Origin: Globodera rostochiensis
Taxonomy: Eukaryota; Nematoda; Chromadorea; Rhabditida; Heteroderidae
Reading direction: 5' to 3'
DNA length: 64,000 nucleotides
NCBI GenBank assembly: GCA_018350325.1
Contig: JAEVLN010000024.1
Coordinates: forward strand, 403,248-467,247
The first letter of the stretch is position 1; each line of letters starts with the position of its first letter. The notes beneath the pieces are model-generated. The model did no database searches, was not told the origin of the DNA, and saw only the letters and a list, made by a program, of their open reading frames with translations. A program made the translations under genes and the position numbers. Of this stretch, positions 36,690 through 45,889 are shown piece after piece.

Positions 36690-39600
36690 GGATTTAACAA
36701 AAATATTTTAGAATAAAGGCTGATATTAAGTGAATAAAGTTATCATTTTTTTGAAAAATGAATAACAACTACACATTCAACCATTTTAATTTTTTAAAGT
36801 TTATCCTCGACACGAAGCATTATGGGGCTTTAATAAAATTTATATCATTAGGTTTAAATATCTTTGAATATAAACAAATGCCCAATTTAAAATAACCGCT
36901 GAAAGAAATATTTAGACAAAAAAGCCTATTATCAAATAAAAACTACAAACGAAACCATACTAAAATATAAAGCGAAAGCAGCTTATTTCAAAAAAGCAAG
37001 TGATAATCAAAAATTAAAATCATCATAACCAAAGATTGACTGAAAAACTAAAAAGGTTTTAATAAATACAAAAACCCATTTTTATTTATTGAAAAATATC
37101 AAGAAACAACCAAATAAATAAAAGGTCAAGAAATGCCATAAAAGCGGCTAAACCGAAGAGTAATAGAGGTTATTAAGGCACTAAGCGACATATTTAAAAA
37201 AATACCAAACAATGATTATAAAGTAATATAAAAAATATATAATTGATAACATGCGCATAAAAAAGGATGAATAATAAGGAAATGCGAAAACAACAATTTT
37301 GGTAATTGTATTTTGAGAAAATACTTTAATACCGCATAAAAACTGTATAAAACTTAATAAAAGCTATAAAAATCAAAGTTTTTAGTGACATTAAGAAAAG
37401 TCTTTAATAAGTAATGTTAAATAATAAAAAAAATTTATTTAACGACATTCTAATAAATATTACCAAAATACCTTAAAAAAACATTAATAATTGAAAAAAA
37501 AATTGCTCGGCCCAACCGGATTGGCAAGAAACTCTGTATTGGGACAAAGAGTTCATAATTTTTAGGACTCCCATTTTAAAATGAGTTTAAATACTCAAAA
37601 TTTAAAAAATTAATAAAACATTGTCGACAAAAACACCTAGTTCGAGCAATAGAATTGAGAGCGAATTATATTACAAATGGTCAACATATATAATCGTGTT
37701 AGACAAAAAGCTTAAAAATATGCATAATATGTAAATAAAATTTTATAACCAATTACGACATTGTTACATTGAATTTAAAGCAAAAATTTGAATTTTTAGA
37801 ATCAGCGACTTTTTTCAAATAATCTTGAAATTCAAAAATAAAAAAATTAAAACACAATTTTATTTGTATTTTAAAAAAATAATGTGACAAACAGAAACCC
37901 ATTTTCTAAAATATTTTTGTAAATATTAACAAAAACTTTCAAATCAGACAAAGCATGAGAGAAATTATATTTAATTGGACTAAATTAACTCTCTTTAATT
38001 TGATTGTAAAATTCAACGATGAAAAATAGATATTGCGAAATAAAGAACTAATTAGCATAAAAACATATATTAATCATTCACATTTATTTGCTTGCACCAA
38101 ATTGTGCCCAAATTGACAAAGAACTAAAAAATAAAATTAATATATTGGGCAAATATAACATTCTTTTCAAAACACATTCCTAATAATCTTCTCAAAAATA
38201 TAAAATCAATTACATTATATTAAATTCATTTTGTAATTATAAAAAATTGTTGATAACAATTTTAAATTTTTTTAAATTTGTATATAAAAATCAAAAATTA
38301 AATGCAAAATAAATATCAGAGGAGGTGTATGCAGAAAACTACTTAAATTTTTCAATATGATTTTTGAGTCTTTTAATTTTTGACATAAGCTGCATTGTAT
38401 TACTGGCCGTGGCGACGTTACGGAGACCGTCCCATTCGAGAGACATTTGGCAAGCGTCGGCCGACAACTATCGTAAGTTGCCAAGGTTTTCTACAAAAGA
38501 AATAATAAAGGAAAGCACACAATATTCAAATATAAACTCAATTATAATTCAATATTGAAACATTCTCAATTTAAATTCAATTATCAAACATAATCTCAAT
38601 ATAAAATAATGTCATTCTTTCAATATTTAAATTAAATACAACATTTAAAAATGAAAAAAAGTCTATTATACACAATTGAAATATTTAACAAGAAAAGAAC
38701 TATCCGATAAATTTTGTTATTTATATCGTAAATACCACATCTAAAGAAAAGATAAAATAATGTCATTTGAAAAAAAGGGCGCGATAATAACTCTGGTGAC
38801 TACCGACCTATTCTAGCATTATTAAAAAAGCTTAAATAATATTACTGAAGGTTTTAAATCCGGACGAATCTAAGTCTAATGCCATGCGACATAATTCAAA
38901 CATATATACAATATAATGTTAAATTTAAAAAAACTATTTTAATATCGGTTTCTAAAAGAATAACAAATAACAAAGATTATACAAAATCAAAAAATATGAA
39001 TTAAAAAATAACTCTAACTAAATGGCTACAAATAAAAATTGTTAAAACAATTCACAATAAGTAATAAAAGAAGGAAATTGTTCAGTACCGCAAAACAAAA
39101 ATTGATTATAACTATATGTTAGCATTGGCTGATGTGTTAAAAAAAGTTTACATTTAAATGATAAAAAAAGTCGAATGGATAAAAGCGGTAACAAAATCTA
39201 AAATATATATAACAATTAAATTAAACTAATTTATGATCTTTGCAAATTCTGTTCTTATGGAAAATGTAAAGTTTTTAAAACAAAGATTTACATTGTTGGT
39301 TTATAGTTTTTTAGGTCCCTTGAAAAATTAATTTTAAAACAGAATACAACTGTATAAATTTCATTCTCTTCGTTATAGATTTGACCTTTACATTTAACAA
39401 AATCATCGTCTAGATAGACATTTTATTGTAAATGCGAGTTTTAAAAGTTAGGGTGGCTGTCAAACACGATTAATGGATGGCTGATGCGAATTTTTTTTGT
39501 TTGTTTATGCTTGGTTAAATTGGGTGGCGGTCAAATCAACTCATTTTTATTAATTGACACGGGCAGCAAAAAAGCCAAATATAAGTTATTAATTATTTTA

Positions 39601-39880
39601 CAATGCTTATAAAACAGTTTTTTTATATCATTGAGGTGTATAAAACATTTTTAATAAATGTATTGAATGTCTTTATTTTGATTTAGTCGGTTAATTATTA
39701 AAATAACTCAATTGTTTATGTTAAATTTGAGTATAAAGTTGATTTTTAAACGTTTATTTTTTATTTAACACAATTAGGTGCCTAGTTCTTTTTTATTATG
39801 AGTTTTTATTAAATTATTTTTATTTAACTAGCACTAAAATAAAAAGTATTATATTATCTTATAAGCATTTAATTTTTTTT
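36690..39880. other. A-rich intergenic DNA leading to the skew switch
   Basis: No gene. A GC island at 38385-38480 is open on both strands; on the + strand it ends in ATC followed by GTAAGT (38472-38477), a strong donor, but no clear acceptor precedes it. From about 39350 the + strand changes from A-rich to T-rich. Confidence 0.4.
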
Positions 39881-40345
39881 TTCATAAATTCTTCGATTAA
39901 TTGTCGGACTTGGCGATGCTTGCCCCGTGTTTAAACAGTGGGTTGGCTTTCTTTCGTTATAAATATTTTGTTATGCTGAAAATGAAGCGATCACTGCTCG
40001 CACTTCATATTCATCGTCCTTTTAACCGAGCGTTTTACATATTCAATAAGAATATAGTAATTAGTTGCAATGTTTTTTTAGGTTTTGCTAGCTTTATTAT
40101 TTTGTGTAACTCTGCAATTGTTTTGGCATCTAGCAGGAAGTAGTCCTGAAGAAATATATAATTTTATTTATGAATGAACATACTAATTTAAATTATTTTT
40201 CAATTATTTAAATTAGCATTATGATGTGTTGTTAGTTTAAAATTTATAATTTAATTTTTTAAGATCTATTAAGAACAAATTTGTTTTGTGCTATACTCAT
40301 AATTAGTCAAACATAAGTGATAATATATTTTTACATTTTTAATAT
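39880..40345 (+). repeat. Tandem duplicate unit 1, partner 40365-40866 plus 45786-45890
   Basis: Shared words in the same order include CATCGTCCTTTTAA, CAATAAGAAT, TGCAATGTTTTTTTAG, CATCTAGCAGGA, AGTAGTCCTGAA and ATTTATGAATGAACA. The second unit carries an extra 120 bp (about 40470-40590) and is interrupted by the BEL/Pao element. After the element the match resumes with TTTATAATTTAATTTTTTAAG at 45788 (compare 40250). This gives the element's empty site. Confidence 0.85.
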
Positions 40346-40866
40346 TGTATGGAAATTCTTTCATTTGAAATTCTTTGATTAATTAGCCTTTCGCGATGAT
40401 TGCACTTTTTTTGACGACAGGTTGTCTTTTTTTCTGGCGATTGTTATAAATATTTTGTTATACTCCAATAATGTTTTTTGCCATTTTACTTCTAATTATC
40501 ATGGCTGTTTTTTTGTGCTTAAATTATTTTTGTATTGATGCAGTCATTGGGCAACAATATTTTAAATACATATTATTCTCTTGTTTCATAAAATCTTTAT
40601 TTCCTTGCCCTTCATACTCATCGTCCTTTTAAAAAACTCGACGACGGTGACAAAATTCGCGCGCGTTTTACGTATTCAATAAGAATTTAGTAATTATTTG
40701 CAATGTTTTTTTAGTTTTTGTTAATTTTATTATATTAGGTGTAATTCTGCAATTGTTTTGTCATCTAGCAGGAGTAGTCCTGAAATAATTTAATTTATGA
40801 ATGAACACTAATTTAATTTTTTTTCTCAAATTATTGAAATTAGCATTATTACCTATTGTAAGATTT

Positions 40867-41092
40867 TGTCACGGCCAAAGACCGAGACTTTGCAACGATC
40901 GCCCCCACAAATAAATTTGTCTTGTCATTTTCCAATCCACAAACTGAACCCTGTGATCGATGACTAATAACCTTTGGCTCCACACCCACACCAAAAAAGG
41001 GGTATAAAATAACCCCAGTAAAGCGTTGTAATTGTCTTCAGTTATCCAATAAACATTATTATATTCTTGTTGATCCCAAAAGAGGGGCAACA
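40867..41092 (+). repeat. 5' LTR, 226 bp
   Basis: The left limit TGTC follows the GATTT target duplication; the right limit ends CAACA, three bases before the primer-binding site. A TATA-like GTATAAAATA lies at 40998-41007 and AATAAA at 41049-41054. The last 113 bp (40980-41092) are identical to 45673-45785. Confidence 0.8.
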
Positions 41093-41095
41093 AAG

Positions 41096-41108
41096 TGGTG
41101 CCACGACC
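41096..41108 (+). promoter_or_regulatory. tRNA primer-binding site of the retroelement
   Basis: TGGTGCCACGACC begins with TGG three bases after the LTR and is complementary to a tRNA 3' end terminating in CCA. I cannot say which tRNA without the host tRNA set. Confidence 0.6.
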
Positions 41109-41112
41109 AAAC

Positions 41113-43416
41113 ATGTCAGGACCGATCCGAATGCGCATTCACCCATCATTGGCAAAGTTGCGAGAAAAATTGGTGGAAGTGAGACCAATAGTTGAAGCAC
41201 AAGAGAGGACGCCGGAGGGCATTGAAGTATTGAGAAAATCGCTAGTCAAAATAAAAAGAGCGGTAAATTTCATTGAAGAGCGAATTGAGCAATGGAGGCT
41301 TTATATGGCCGGATTGGAAGTCGCACAAAGAGCCGTCGAAGAAGGCATTTTTGAAATTATGTTAAATAACGGGCGGCATATGACCGAATGGTTGGAAGAC
41401 GCAAGAGAATTGATTGAAGAAATCGAAATAATCTTAGTAAATGAAGCCGACGATGGCTCAGACACATTATCAGTGGAACTGGGAGTTCGAAGAGTGAATC
41501 GAAATGAAATTGAAAGAAATGAATCAAGAGTCGAAAATAGAGAAAGAAATGAAGCACCTCCGGTATATTACCCAAAGCTCCCCTGGCCACACTTTTTCGG
41601 GGACACGCTATCTTGGCCAACGTTTTGGCAAGCATTTCAAGCAAATTTAGGGGAAAAACCAATTTCAAACGCACAAAAATGCACTTATTTATTATTGAGC
41701 CTAAAAGGAAAGGCGGCTCGAGCTATGAGAGGATATCAACCGACAGCAGAAAACTACGATTTAGTAGTAAATGCACTAAAAAGACTTTTTGGCAATGAAA
41801 AAGTCATCAAAGAAGCACTTCAAAATGAATTATTAAACTTACCACAGGCGAATGAAGCAGCAGCTTCACTCAGATCGTGCTTAGAAGACGTAGAAAGAAT
41901 TGTAAGACAACTAAACAATTTAGGATTCGTAGGAGACAAAGACTTTGTCATGATGACAATTAAGAACAAATTTCCGAGAATGATCATACATGAAGCATTC
42001 GTTCTAAAGATTACCAAAGTATGGTTAAAAAAGATCAAGAGATCTCCGGAGACGCCACATATCAGAAAGATTTCGGAAGAAGAATTTGTAAACCCACAAG
42101 ACTTTGAAATCGCAGAAATGGAAGTCCTAAGACAAGGACAAACCGGATGGGACAAATATGCAGAAAAACAGCAAACGGTCAAAACAATCAAGGAAAAAGA
42201 TGGAATCATTAGATCAGACTCAAGAATTAAAAATAGCGAAATGCCATATTCATTCAAATTCCCGATTGTATTCCCAAAAGGAGCCTCAATTATAGAAAAT
42301 TTGGTTTGGAAAGCACACGAAAAAGTCAGGCATGGGAAAGTCGATGCCACATTGAATGAATTTCTCACAGAGTTCTGGGCTCCGAACGTAAGAGCAATTG
42401 TAAAAAGAGTGGTTAAAACGTGTACTAAATGCAAAAAAATGAATGGCCCAGCATTTGCCCTACCACCAATGCCACCACATCCGGAAGAGAGAGTCAGGAT
42501 ATCACGCCCATTTGAATCAGTGGCGATCGACTATTTAGGTCCTTCTCTGGCAAAAAAGGAAGGCAAAACGGTAAAGTTTTGGATCGCTCTAATCACATGT
42601 CTGATAACGAGAGCAGTTTATCTCGAACCGGTACTGGACTTATCCGCGTTCTCCTTCTTACAAGTTCTGAGGAGATTCGCGAGTAGAAGAGGAACACCGA
42701 AAAGAATAATATCAGATAATGCACAGACATTCAGACTAGCGGCAAGAGTAGCAGGAGCGTATGAAGCAAGAGGAGGAAAATGGAGAGACGAATTGGAAAA
42801 ATACTTGGTCAAGAATAAAATAATTTGGCGATTTATCCCAGCACTTACCCCGTGGGCAAATTCATTAGCCGAGAGATTAATTAAAGTATGCAAAGACGCA
42901 TTCAAATCATCCTTGGGAAGAATGGTCCTACAAATAGAAGAATTACGCACCTTTACAGCCGAAGTCGAATGGACAATGAATTGCAGACCAATCACACACG
43001 TATCGAGTGAACCAGAAGGAGAGAGAGCCCTAAGACCAATTGACTTCATAAACCCAGGATTGGAATTGGGAATAAACCCACCAAACTTTGGAGACGAAAC
43101 AGAAGACGATTTGGAATTCAATTTGAAGCCAGAAAAGTTGAAGGATCAATTACAAACTCGATGGAAAAAGACAAATAAAGTATTAGAATGGTTCTGGAAA
43201 AGATGGCATACTGAGTACTTAACCATTCTTAGGGACAGAACACAGTGGCTACACAAAGGCCCAAAAACTCAAGAGAAAAGGGAGCCGGAAGAAGGCGAGA
43301 TTGTTTTGATCGAAGACGCCCAGAAACACATGGAAAGTAGGCAAAATAATAAAGCTGGGCGGCAGAAAAGGCGCAATCCGCAGCGCACAAGTAAAAATAG
43401 CACCAAAAGGAAATGA
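41113..43416 (+). CDS. Gag-integrase fusion polyprotein of BEL/Pao element (lacks RT)
   Basis: One open frame of 767 codons from the first ATG (41113). Residues 1-120 are a charged coiled-coil-like Gag start. About 150-300 match the DUF1759 Gag core (Leu-Pro-x-Phe/His-Phe-Gly-Asp then Trp-x-x-Phe). The frame then passes directly to integrase: a zinc-binding HHCC motif with His402, His407, Cys437 and Cys440, and a catalytic core with Asp473 (in AIDYLGP), Asp535 (in ISDNAQ) and Glu587 (in SLAERL). About 670-740 begin DUF5641. Protease, RT and RNase H, roughly 900 residues in complete relatives, are absent. The C-terminal end is off-frame: the conserved Trp-x-x-Gly-Lys region of DUF5641 lies in the next frame from about 43331 to a stop at 43586, so a single-base shift has occurred near 43320-43330. 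The catalytic residues remain, so integrase could have been functional before the shift. Confidence 0.9.
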   Translation: MSGPIRMRIHPSLAKLREKLVEVRPIVEAQERTPEGIEVLRKSLVKIKRAVNFIEERIEQWRLYMAGLEVAQRAVEEGIFEIMLNNGRHMTEWLEDARELIEEIEIILVNEADDGSDTLSVELGVRRVNRNEIERNESRVENRERNEAPPVYYPKLPWPHFFGDTLSWPTFWQAFQANLGEKPISNAQKCTYLLLSLKGKAARAMRGYQPTAENYDLVVNALKRLFGNEKVIKEALQNELLNLPQANEAAASLRSCLEDVERIVRQLNNLGFVGDKDFVMMTIKNKFPRMIIHEAFVLKITKVWLKKIKRSPETPHIRKISEEEFVNPQDFEIAEMEVLRQGQTGWDKYAEKQQTVKTIKEKDGIIRSDSRIKNSEMPYSFKFPIVFPKGASIIENLVWKAHEKVRHGKVDATLNEFLTEFWAPNVRAIVKRVVKTCTKCKKMNGPAFALPPMPPHPEERVRISRPFESVAIDYLGPSLAKKEGKTVKFWIALITCLITRAVYLEPVLDLSAFSFLQVLRRFASRRGTPKRIISDNAQTFRLAARVAGAYEARGGKWRDELEKYLVKNKIIWRFIPALTPWANSLAERLIKVCKDAFKSSLGRMVLQIEELRTFTAEVEWTMNCRPITHVSSEPEGERALRPIDFINPGLELGINPPNFGDETEDDLEFNLKPEKLKDQLQTRWKKTNKVLEWFWKRWHTEYLTILRDRTQWLHKGPKTQEKREPEEGEIVLIEDAQKHMESRQNNKAGRQKRRNPQRTSKNSTKRK

Positions 43417-43588
43417 GACGAAAGGGAGAATAATCGAAAGACCAATAAATAAATTATACTCACTTGAAATAAATGGTATAAAAAACGAAAAGAATAATGA
43501 AAATAACCTTAAAAAAGACGAAGTACACCCAAAAAGGGAGAAACAGGCAAATACCGATAAAAAGGAAATCGATGAAATAAATAAATAG
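43331..43588 (+). pseudogene. Off-frame C-terminal tail of the DUF5641 domain
   Basis: This frame (+1 relative to the main ORF) carries the typical end of BEL/Pao Pol: a Trp-Lys-Val-Gly-Lys start and a Pro-x-x-Lys-Leu-Tyr-x-Leu-Glu end, then a Lys/Glu-rich tail to the TAG at 43586-43588. It is separated from the main frame by one indel. Confidence 0.75.
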
Positions 43589-43639
43589 GCACCCAATGAT
43601 CACGCGAGCCAAAAACAGCAAAACAGACTTTCGACCATA

Positions 43640-44170
43640 ATGATGGTGATTGGATTAAGCCTTTTTTCTATAAGGAAGACAGTCACCAGTAACGAAACAA
43701 AAAATAATGAAAGAAGCGAACCAATATGCACCGATTGCAAATTAAAATGCGGAATAAAAGGAGTAGAATTAACCACACCAGCAAGCATCGAAAAATTCGA
43801 AATCTGCTGTATGGGAGAGTGCCTCGCCCAATCATCAGCAACCAACTATATCTTTAGAATGGAAAAAGTCAGATTAATGACCAACCATTATTGTACAGTG
43901 ACTTATTGGACCAAAGACAAGAAAACATATCAAAATAATATTTTTTGCCCACCAATTAACGAATGCGAATTAATTACGTGTTGGGTGTGTTTAGAGAAAT
44001 TGGCAAATCCAGAATGTATGATGACAGAAACACTAATTGTAATGGGAATCAGTCTAACTTGCATTTTATCAATCACTGTTTGTACGATTACGTCATTGGC
44101 CAAAATAATCATCCATCTTTGGTGGATTATCAAAATCTGTTTTTTTGGCCCATATTGGACAATAAAATGA
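43640..44170 (+). pseudogene. Envelope remnant, Gn-like part with membrane segment
   Basis: An ATG-started frame of 176 codons downstream of pol, where nematode BEL elements keep env. It is cysteine-rich (two early Cys-x-x-Cys pairs, several Cys-Cys and Cys-x-x-Cys later) and ends with a hydrophobic run of about 45 residues (about 130-175), like the membrane anchor at the end of the first glycoprotein of a bunyavirus-type precursor. The assignment rests mainly on position and on the clearly Gc-like segment that follows. It is short for a whole Gn, and a frame change separates it from the next part. Confidence 0.55.
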
Positions 44171-44215
44171 CTGTGGAAATTTAAAGAAGAAAGAACAAAT
44201 GTTGAGGAAATAGAA

Positions 44216-44407
44216 ATGAGCTTACTGAAAGAAATCGATAAAAGAGACAGAGAAAAATCACAGAAAAGAAGAAATAGGAGACTATACAAATTGGGAAGCA
44301 TTACACTAGTCGCACTAGCAATCATAATGAACTTAAATTATTCAAATAGTACCCGTGAGAGGGGGCGCAGAGACAGTATCAGTACAAGCAAATTCGGAAG
44401 ATTGTGA
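44216..44407 (+). pseudogene. Envelope remnant, Gn tail and Gc signal-anchor part
   Basis: About 25 charged residues (Lys/Arg/Glu) are followed by a hydrophobic helix (residues about 28-42) that would act as the internal signal for the second glycoprotein. The frame is lost at about 44350, just before the Gc-like segment, which continues in another frame. Confidence 0.55.
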
Positions 44408-44885
44408 GAGAAAATCAAACGGATCAATATGTAGAATAAGAGGCGCTACAGAATTGACTATTCTGCCAGCAGGACAAAAAGTCTCATTAGCACTAAAAGA
44501 TGATAAAGGAAAAATAGCAGGTTCGTTGGAGTTAAAATTACAATTTTTACGGTTGCATTGCAACCAAAACACAGTTAAATGGTTAAGATCGTACAAAGTA
44601 GAGGTGGTGTCAAAAAGAAGGTGTCCAACCATGGGATCCTGCAAAAAGGGAAAATGTAAACATATTCGAATGAGTGATCCAATCCCGGAGATGAAAGAAT
44701 ACGAAAATTTTCCAGGAAATAATTTTTGTAAAGATGGAGAAGCAATTTGGGGGCATAAATGTGCATTACCCTCAACAGAATGTTTCTTTTACAGAACATA
44801 TGCGAAACCAACTTCGGACAAAATAATGCCCAGGGGGCAAGTCAAAATTCTCTCTAAAAGGAAAATTAGGATATGTACCTGTTAA
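44355..44885 (+). pseudogene. Envelope remnant, phlebovirus G2 (Gc)-like N-terminal half, truncated
   Basis: The frame shows the Phlebovirus_G2 pattern known from nematode BEL elements: early cysteines, a Leu-Pro-x-Gly-Gln region, an Arg-Cys-Pro...Gly-Ser-Cys-x5-Cys segment, then Pro-Gly-x-x-x-Cys...Trp-Gly-x-x-Cys...Glu-Cys-x-Phe-Tyr-Arg. This is the disulfide-rich part around the class II fusion loop. The similarity stops at about 44825 and the frame ends at 44883-44885. A complete Gc has about 500 residues; about 170 remain. It is a broken fossil. Confidence 0.75.
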
Positions 44886-45705
44886 TGAAAAAGAATTTAA
44901 AATAAGAAATACGGAAAAACTCAAAGAAGATAAATCGGACTGGAGTTGGGAGAACATAAAAATAATCGACTGGAGATACTTATTAAAAGTCACATTCAAT
45001 TGGAAAAACCTTTTAATGATTCTGATAGTTGCGGCCATTTCATTAATTATCTTATTAATAATGAAAAATCTATTCCTCAAATTTTCACCAATGTCAAAGG
45101 GCTTTAAACTGATTAGCAGAAGCATAATCACCATGGGCGTCCTTATTTTAATTTGTAAAGCGGAATCTTTGCCCGTGGGAGGGTCGCAGGAGAGCGACGG
45201 AATAAAAATGAGCAACATGACCAACGTAAACAGCAAAGATTATGAATTTTGCAGAAACAAAAGACCAAAAAATCAGTCCATTAAAAAGATTGACTCAGAA
45301 CCGCCAGTAAATTCGGATGAAGAGAATAAAGAATGGTTTAAAGGAAATGCCAAAAGACAAAGGACCCTGTTTAGTGCTCGTAGTGAGAGCAAAGGTCAAA
45401 GCTTACACACAAATTTGCAGTATAAAAGAAGAATGAAAATCATGAAGGGGCACAACCCCAACCAAAGATTTGCCCCAACACCCCCCACAAAAATGGCCGA
45501 AAGAAAGACTCCCCTGATTTCATTTGCGGCAGAATTAATGCAAATCGACACCAAAGAGATCCCGAGAACTCTAAGTCTCTGGGCAAAAAGAGTCCGACAA
45601 CTTGAGGCAGAAATGAAAGACATTGAAGAACGGGGAGGCCAAATTTGGAGCGCAATGAACTCAAAAGAAGCCCCACACCCACACCAAAAAAGGGGTATAA
45701 AATAA
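44870..45705 (+). pseudogene. Envelope remnant, stem, membrane anchor and long tail, running into the LTR
   Basis: This frame is open from about 44840 to 45705. It has a Trp-containing stem, a hydrophobic helix at 45010-45075, a second hydrophobic run at 45118-45165, and a long basic tail ending with a Glu/Arg-rich helix. The last residues are encoded by the 3' LTR remnant. A tail this long is unusual for an envelope protein, and part may derive from another accessory frame. Sequence between this and the Gc-like part has been lost. Confidence 0.5.
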
Positions 45706-45785
45706 CCCCAGTAAAGCGTTGTAATTGTCTTCAGTTATCCAATAAACATTATTATATTCTTGTTGATCCCAAAAGAGGGGCAACA
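45673..45785 (+). repeat. 3' LTR remnant, 113 bp (first half deleted)
   Basis: Identical at all 113 positions to 40980-41092. The preceding 113 bp of the 226-bp 5' LTR have no counterpart: internal coding sequence abuts the LTR at GCCCCACACCC, where CCACACCC is at the start of the shared part. The polypurine tract expected before a 3' LTR is also absent. Confidence 0.85.
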
Positions 45786-45889
45786 GATTTATAATTTAAT
45801 TTTTTAAGATCTATCAAGAACAAATTTGTTTCGTGCTAAACTCTTAATTGGTCAAACATAAGTGATAATATATTTTTACATTTTTAATA

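Larger units (their letters stand above)
40862..45790 (+). mobile_element. BEL/Pao LTR retrotransposon, internally deleted, with envelope remnants
   Basis: The element spans 40867-45785 and is flanked by a 5-bp target duplication GATTT (40862-40866 and 45786-45790). It starts TGTCACGG and ends GGCAACA, the usual TG...CA limits. Order: 5' LTR, primer-binding site, Gag (DUF1759), integrase, DUF5641, two-part phlebovirus-like glycoprotein, 3' LTR remnant. Protease, reverse transcriptase and RNase H, which normally lie between Gag and integrase in BEL/Pao, are missing without breaking the frame. The element therefore cannot copy itself and would need help in trans. It belongs to the group of nematode BEL elements with acquired envelope genes (semotivirus type). 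Confidence 0.9.

Noticed and set aside
39901..40143. 80-codon frame upstream of the BEL element
   Set aside because: It has no proper ATG start, and the duplicated unit at 40365 does not preserve the frame.
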